From: Helopsaltes ochotensis
Lineage: Eukaryota; Chordata; Aves; Passeriformes; Locustellidae
DNA: 64,000 nt
Direction of reading: 5' to 3'
Assembly (NCBI GenBank): GCA_013400155.1
Contig: VXBM01000058.1
Location: 299,600 to 363,599 of the forward strand
Shown in pieces: positions 15,001 through 64,000 of this stretch. The position numbers and the translations under genes are program-made. The notes below the pieces were generated by a model. The model did no database searches. It was given only the letters and a program-made list of their open reading frames with translations, and was not told the origin of the DNA. Position 1 is the stretch's first letter, and each line of letters starts with the position of its first letter.

Positions 15001-15741
15001 TTATATATTTAGAATGTTTTTCTATCTTAAGTGACAAGATTTATCACAGAAACAGCTGATCAAGTAAATTAATGTTGTCTACATTGAAGTAAAGGATACA
15101 CATCTGAAGTCTTAAGCTTAATATTTTCTGATATGTACGCTGAACTCTGAGTTCTGGCTGGCAAGATGTGCAACTTGCTGGCAAAAATGTTCTGAACTTG
15201 CAAGGTATATAAACATCTTCCTGTCTTTTCCTTCTTCCCCCCTCCTTTTGCCTAATACTGACTTTGGGGCAGTAAGCCTGTACAATTGTAAGGAGCTGGA
15301 TTGCTGGAGCAGTGTTAAATAAGGTACTGGGTTTTTATGGCTAAACTATGAGAGAGGAGGGGTGCTGACCAGTGTATGTAGCTCAACTCCATGCAGGTAA
15401 CAGGTATTATAATGAGCATTATAGGCAGAGGTGCTAGGCATATTCTGAAATATTCAGGAGAGTGCAAGAGTCTGAAAAAAACCTCTTGCATTACCAAGAT
15501 TATTGCAAGGAACTTTAAGCCCAAAACCAAAGCAAAACCATCACCCGAAACAACAGAACAAATCCAAACTTAACAAACACCCCAAACAAGTTTCAGAGCT
15601 CAGGCAAGTAGGTTAAGAAGCCCTTGTGGAAGAGTTCAGTTCATTTTTTTACAGGTATTGTTACTGATTTGCCTTGTTACTCTGTTAGTCGTCCTAGAGC
15701 ATATTGGAGTTCTTCAGTTTACTTACTGTATTTTTCTCTCA

Positions 15742-15792
15742 GTCTGGGTAGCTACATTAGTTTTACCGATGTCTGGGTAGCTACATTAGTTT
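15742..15792. repeat. Short tandem duplication, 29-bp period
   Basis: A 22-base block starting GTCTGGGTAGCTACATTAG occurs at 15742 and again at 15771. The two copies are identical over the block, separated by a 7-base spacer, and the second copy then diverges. This is a recent-looking local duplication in non-coding sequence. Confidence 0.9.
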
Positions 15793-16944
15793 CTTGTATC
15801 CTTCAGGGAGTGATTTGGATGCGAAGCAAAGGCTGATACAGGTCTGTTGTGTAGTTCTGTTTTCCCAGTTTGCTTCAAAAACATGGAAGCATGTTAGTTT
15901 TTTCCTGTTGGCTTTTCCACAAGAAGAAAGGTAAAGGCTTCACTGCAAGGTAACAGGTGGTTTTTGTCTTGTGTTCTGTAGAACGTCTCCAAGCAATATG
16001 CTGACCATACATAAGCTGTAGTATTTGCAATGGGTATGTTAGTTCTACGGAAATTAATTCTAGTTGCTTTTATTCATAATCAAATAGTGTTTGGTAAAAC
16101 TCAAAAATACTATGTAGCAAAGTAAGCACTAGATAGCAGTGTTGTTACGTGGCTTCAGAAGATATGTTGTGGGTTTATATGAAATGCTGGCTTTGGGAAT
16201 TCATCCTCATTCTGAAGAGTCTGCTTATGATGAGAGCCTCTGCAGCCCCATGCTTTGGTGTCATCATAGCTAGGAATATGGATTTATGAAACATTTTCTA
16301 AAAAGGCTTATGTGCAAATAACTTTATGCTAGAAAGGGACCTGAACTTAAAAATTCCTAAATAGCATTGTCTATTGTGGGAGCATGGAGGTCTGATGGAT
16401 GATTATAGCTTTTTGTTATTGTGGGTGTGAGGAAGAATCAGTGTAGTTGAAGAAACTGTCTTAAAATCTGACAGAACTGCACTGGCGCATTTGACTGGTC
16501 TCTACTGAGTTGCACGTTTTTTTTGAATGTAGGTGTCGGACAATGGGAAAGAAGAAGCCAAGTGCTTGGAGTGAGCTCAGAGAGAGGGACAAGTCTGAAT
16601 GAGAACAGTTGAGATTTAGGAACATTTGGGCTTGTCTCTTGTTTTTTAGATGTGGAAGGTGCAGTTGTGAAATTCTCCTCATTACTGGACTAACTGGGTA
16701 CTTGGAATTGTGTGGTTTGCAGTGAGACTTAAGTTAGCTTTTTGATGTTAAAGGTCACAGCTGCATCATGAAGCTGCATTATATTTGAAAGCAAACTGGG
16801 AGTCAAATGCAGTTAAGTTGAGAGGTATCAATATAGAAGATAACTCTGGACATCATCTTGACAGATGCCTTACAGGATAAAACAGTTATTTCATGCTACT
16901 ACACAGGTGACAATACTGTGTGTGTGACAACATGTTGTGCTACT

Positions 16945-16965
16945 AGAAGTTGTTGTACAACTTCT
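16945..16965. repeat. Small perfect inverted repeat
   Basis: Nine-base arms (AGAAGTTGT and its complement) flank a 3-base loop. It lies 36 bp from the solo LTR that starts at 17001. No function is assigned and it may be chance. Confidence 0.7.
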
Positions 16966-17000
16966 AAGCACAGACTACTTGAAGTGTCTGGCCAACCCTG

Positions 17001-17575
17001 TGTCATGGTTTACTCCCAGACAGCAATCAAGCACCAGGCTTGAGCTGCTTGCTCACTCCCCCACTGCTGGGATTGGAAAGGGAATTGTGTAAAAACTGGA
17101 AAACTTGTGGGTTGAGATAAAGGCAATCTAATAGAAAAGCAAAAGCCATGCATACAAACAACGCAAGACAAAGCATTAACTGCCTCCCCTCTTTGGGCAG
17201 GTGTTCAGCCTTCTCCAGGAGAGACAAACACCATCACTCTAAATGTCCCTCCCTTCCTTCTTCCCACTTTATATACTGAGCATGAAGTCATGGTGTCTGG
17301 ATTCTCTCTTTGGGTCAGTTTGGGTCACCTCTCCTCACTGGGTCTCATTCCAACCTCCCATGCACCTCAAGCCTCCTCACTAGCGTGACTGACAGTACAA
17401 AAAGCAGAAAGGGCCTTGGCTCTGTCGAAGCACTTTTCACCAATAACAAAAACATCTGTATTATCAACACTGAGCTCCATTATCAATGCTGTGTTAATCA
17501 GAAATCCAAAACACAGCCTTATACCAGCTACTTTGAGTAAATTCAAGTCTGTCAGAGAGAGACAATACCAGCACA
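17001..17575 (-). mobile_element. Solo LTR of an avian endogenous retrovirus, antisense to TRIP12
   Basis: The segment begins TGTCATGGTTTA and ends ACCAGCACA, the TG...CA termini of an LTR, and it resembles throughout an LTR I recognise as common in neoavian genomes. Read on the minus strand it has a TATATAAAG box (17267-17275) in mid-element and, downstream, the typical CTTTATCTCAACCCAC segment after a degraded ATTAAA-type signal; hence the minus orientation. Flanking pentamers are CCCTG (left) and CCCAG (right), a 4/5 match to a 5-bp target duplication. A 5-bp duplication fits an ERVL-type element, though the class is inferred. No internal gag/pol sequence is present, so this is a recombined solo copy. 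Confidence 0.8.
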
Positions 17576-19934
17576 CCCAGGCAGATCAGTGTTAAACTGA
17601 AGTTTCTCTAGGGAGGACCAGGATTGCTTGTGTGATGTTTTCTTCAGCTGACTGTTGTGTGGAGAAGCCCATGTTCTGGCCCTAGGTGAGAAAGTGCATG
17701 GCTAACCTAACAGAGGTCTAAGTGAGCACTGCTCCTTGCAGAATGAAACCTGCCGGAATGCACATTTGAATCAGTACGAGGTGAGACAGTGGTTCTGTGG
17801 CAACCATTTTGTAGGATGACTGAAAGTTTGACATTAGTACAGTTTCAGTGCCAGCTGACCTTTGTGCAGCAGGGGACACTACTCCCTCTTGTTAGAAAAT
17901 GCACAAAATGCACTCATTTCTGATAGTAGAGAGGGTGGTTTGTGTGGTGGTTTGTGGGGGGTTTTTTTTGTGTGCGTGTGTTTGAATACTAGGAAATAAA
18001 AAGGGAGTGCACAACAGCACTTGACAGTGCCTGTGTCTGACTTCAGCTGGACCCCCTAGGTAGTGCTAGGTCTTTGCTCAGCTTTCAGCCTGGTTAATGC
18101 TAGGCTCTGTTTCTTGCATTGCTATTCTGAAGAGAATCCTACAATTCACAATCTCCTCAACTTGACTGATCTAGCTACACCAGCAAGCTGGCATGATTTC
18201 CAGCAGTTGCAAGTTTTTTCTGTTTCATTGTAAGTCTTTTTGTGCTCTAAAGTATAAGAAGTTGTAGATTGATGGTGTTAATGATACTGAAAAGCTTTAA
18301 AGCTTTGTTAGTGGGAATATTGGCTTTGATTAAGGAGTTTGAATAAGAGGAAACAATTGTGAAGAGGGAAAGTTCGCCTTTTGAGTAGTAGTGTTTATAA
18401 GTTTCTTGACTTAGTCGTCAGGACTTCTATCTAAGAGGTTCATCAAACAACTATATTTTTGTGGGATTTTGTGATTTGTGCTTTACTTACATTTCAAGTT
18501 TCTAAGTATAAAGTAAAAAATCCCAACCAAAACAAATGAAGGTAAAAGTGATTTGTTAATTAATACTACTTTCTGTGGTTGTGGTTTTCTGCTATGGCTG
18601 GATCTTTTACTAGCAAGAACCTGAAAAACTTTCAAAAGATGCTCTTGACTCCGGTGATGTGGGGATTAGGATGGAGAGCAATTCTTCTGCTTAATTTATA
18701 GTCTTATTCAATTCCTGGAAATATTTAAAATATTTCTGGCATGCTAAGTGTAACCTTTCAATATTAGATTGTATTATTACAGTGTATCAAGACTGATTCT
18801 GAGCCAGCAGAATCCTGATCAATAATTTCCTGTGCTGCCCAGGTGTATAGATGATATACATATTCCTTTTAGCATCATATGTGAAGTAATGGTTTGCATA
18901 ATATGAGTTTATATGCCTGGTTTCTTATGGCTTACAGTAAAACTGCATGATACAGGATTCTTTCTTTGTCCCCCCTTGCCCTCCTGTCACCTTTGCTCAC
19001 TTCTACAGGCCCTTTTCAGAAGAAAAGACAATTATGTTCAGCTGTTCACTGTTTTTACTGACAATGCTCTATCTTGAAAATTACTTCATTGGAGGCATTT
19101 GAATTTGAATCTGAAGCTGCGGTGTTTTAAACTTTTTTGTGACAGACTTCTTGCTTTCTGTGCTCTGGATATAATAGGTACCAAAGCAGCGTTTAGACTG
19201 AGTTCTTAAACCTGGATTACTTTTCTTCTTACAGCTTCTTTTTTTTTTACCTGCAAATACCTTTTTTTACTACATTTCACAAAATTAGAAACAGTAAAAC
19301 TGGATTTGCTGGTTGTGGTCCTGTTGCTATGCTCTACATGGAAATACCAATTTAGCACAGGGTACAGAAGTCACCTCTCTTCACTGAGGAATTAACTGAG
19401 GCTTGTTCTTGAAATATGTCTGCACAGTTTCTGAGGACTGTGGCTGGAGGTTGATAGACTTCTATAAATAACTATCAAAATAATATCTGTAGAACTCTAG
19501 CAGTCACAAAGCAATTCCAAAAGTAGTAATACAAAGCTGTCATAGATTATTTTTTAAAGTAATTGTATGTACTCCTTAATCCTTCTGTCTCAAATATTTT
19601 CCCTTTAATTTAGCTCTCATGAGCAAAGTTTCCTGATTATAAAGCTAGATCTTTTTTTGTGAATGACTATATATCTTGCTTTATGCAAATGAAAGTTGCA
19701 TAAATCAGACTAGAGAAAGAAGCTGTTTGGAAAACACTGTAGTTATGTTGTGAATACTGCTGCTTATTCTTGAAATGGGCTTTGTAATCTCTTACGATGA
19801 AAGCTAAAATACTTGAATACTGTTGCTGTCTGTCAAGCACTGAGCTTTTTCTTAATGTTTCCTTAACAGATTCTCCTAAATTGCATTTGTCCTGTCTCCT
19901 TATAATTAGAGAAGCCTGCTAGAAAAGAAGCATG

Positions 19935-20090
19935 TCATCACAAAATCATAGAGGCATTTGTAGTTTGGGTTGGATGGGATCTTTGAAGGTCATTTAGTTC
20001 AGTAGATCATCTGTATGCTATATATACCACAACCTGGTTGCTCTGTATTAAGGTTCTAAATGTTCTTGAGAAGAACCTTGTCCATGTGTC
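19935..20090 (-). mobile_element. CR1 LINE 3'-end remnant (minus strand)
   Basis: The plus strand reads as a diverged complement of the CR1 3' end: a CACAAAATCATAGAGG start, then TTTGGGTTGGATGGGATCTTTGAAGGTCAT, then a weaker match at ACCTGGTTGCTCTG. The right edge is vague. It ends about 135 bp before the acceptor of the start-codon exon. Confidence 0.6.
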
Positions 20091-20225
20091 TTTTAACTAA
20101 AAATTGTTTGAAAGTTTTCGTCTTCAATTCTTGCTTAAACGATAGCGTTTTATATTTGCCCCTGGAGGTGTGACTGTAAGTCTTCATGCCACATGTCTTA
20201 TGACTCTTCCTCTCTTGTCTTTCAG

Positions 20226-20274
20226 TGAATGATATTGTCTAGAAAGGGTATGTCCCTTCAGGAGAGAGGTGCCA
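20226..20274 (+). other. TRIP12: TRIP12 5'UTR part of the start-codon exon
   Basis: The exon starts after the pyrimidine-rich acceptor CTCTTGTCTTTCAG (ending at 20225). An in-frame TGA at 20230 lies 45 bases before the ATG at 20275, so coding cannot extend further upstream in this exon. That supports the start chosen. Confidence 0.85.

Positions 20275-20291
<17 letters not shown>
20229..20291 (+). promoter_or_regulatory. Upstream ORF overlapping the TRIP12 start codon
   Basis: An ATG at 20229 opens a 20-codon frame that ends at TAA 20289-20291, out of frame with and overlapping the main ATG (20275). A second ATG at 20250 is in the same uORF frame and has G at -3. The main ATG has C at -3 and T at +4, a weak context. 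Such an overlapping uORF would be expected to lower main-frame initiation; this is inference, and it depends on the true upstream exon. Confidence 0.7.
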
Positions 20292-63735
<43,444 letters not shown>

Positions 63736-64000
63736 GTGAGAATAGAAAATTTCCTCTGAAGGGGTCACGTTACAATACTAGTTCTGACTGTTGAGGGATA
63801 AAAGCATTAAGAGTTAAATGGTATTACTTTCAGCTCTAGAAGTAAGGGCAGTCTGAGGCGGGGCAGGGAGGAGGACGAGCATGCAGCTGAACTTTTGTGG
63901 GGGAAAAGGGTAATACATGTTGAAGATCTTTACCGTGATTTTGAGACCATAAAGTAGAGAAGAAAAGTCATTATCTGCTGTGTGTTCCAATACCTTTCCA
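63736..64000. other. Start of the TRIP12 intron after coding exon 34
   Basis: Intron sequence running off the window. No exon or repeat was recognised. Confidence 0.85.

Larger units (their letters stand above)
1..20225. other. Intron upstream of the TRIP12 start-codon exon (or 5' flank); no coding exon seen
   Basis: No CpG-rich promoter-like segment and no recognisable protein-coding exon is visible in these 20 kb, and the exon at 20226 begins at a good 3' splice site. The simplest reading is the first intron of TRIP12, with the promoter left of the window. A non-coding 5'UTR exon could be hidden here and could not be recognised by eye. Identified contents are a C-rich tract (3003-3036), a 29-bp duplication (15742-15792), a short palindrome (16945-16965), an antisense solo LTR (17001-17575) and a CR1 remnant (about 19935-20090). 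The rest is AT-rich unique-looking sequence with T- and A-runs. The longest internal frame, 156 codons on the minus strand at 13642-14112, has no recognisable domain. Confidence 0.75.

Noticed and set aside
17940..17990. GT-rich stretch as a microsatellite
   Set aside because: The runs are short and irregular (GGTTTGTG and GTGTGCGTGTG pieces) and show no consistent repeat unit.

Overview
This window is vertebrate nuclear DNA, almost certainly from a bird. It is AT-rich and intron-dominated, and its recognisable repeats are CR1 non-LTR retrotransposon copies plus one solo LTR that resembles a repeat I know from many neoavian genomes. I see no bacterial operons, CRISPR arrays or tRNA/rRNA genes. 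The species cannot be fixed from the sequence alone.

The window holds one protein-coding gene on the plus strand: TRIP12, the HECT-type E3 ubiquitin ligase of the ubiquitin-fusion-degradation and N-degron pathways. I placed 34 consecutive coding exons (20275 to 63735) by matching translated segments to the vertebrate TRIP12 protein as I remember it, and by requiring GT-AG junctions with compatible phase. They sum to 5220 nt, exactly 1740 codons, with no stop or frameshift. Encoded in order are a basic, serine-rich disordered N-terminus (about residues 1-440), an armadillo-like helical region (about 440-740), a WWE domain (about 755-840), a long linker with a basic patch and an acidic tract, and the start of the HECT N-lobe. 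The window ends inside an intron, so roughly the last 250 residues, including the catalytic cysteine, lie beyond it.

Layout: 1-20225 is intron (or 5' flank) with a C-rich tract at 3003-3036, a 29-bp duplication at 15742, an antisense solo LTR at 17001-17575 and a CR1 remnant near 19935-20090. The first coding exon is at 20226-20372, with a short uORF overlapping the start codon. Intron 20373-29777 holds nothing recognised. The large disordered-region exon is at 29778-30577. Intron 30578-39349 carries a CR1 3' fragment (minus strand) and a 1.5-kb truncated CR1 (plus strand). From 39350 onward exons are frequent and introns short. Another CR1 fragment (46672-46890) and a GC-richer, possibly LTR-derived patch (43719-44182) sit in this part.

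I did not find a new biological system. The points most worth checking concern expression of this one gene: the uORF at the start codon, a tandem 3' splice site at 57242/57257 that adds or removes five residues, a possible intronic polyadenylation site after the second coding exon, a decoy acceptor before the exon at 54457, and the antisense LTR promoter relic in the first intron. Open reading frames inside introns show no recognisable protein and are treated as chance.
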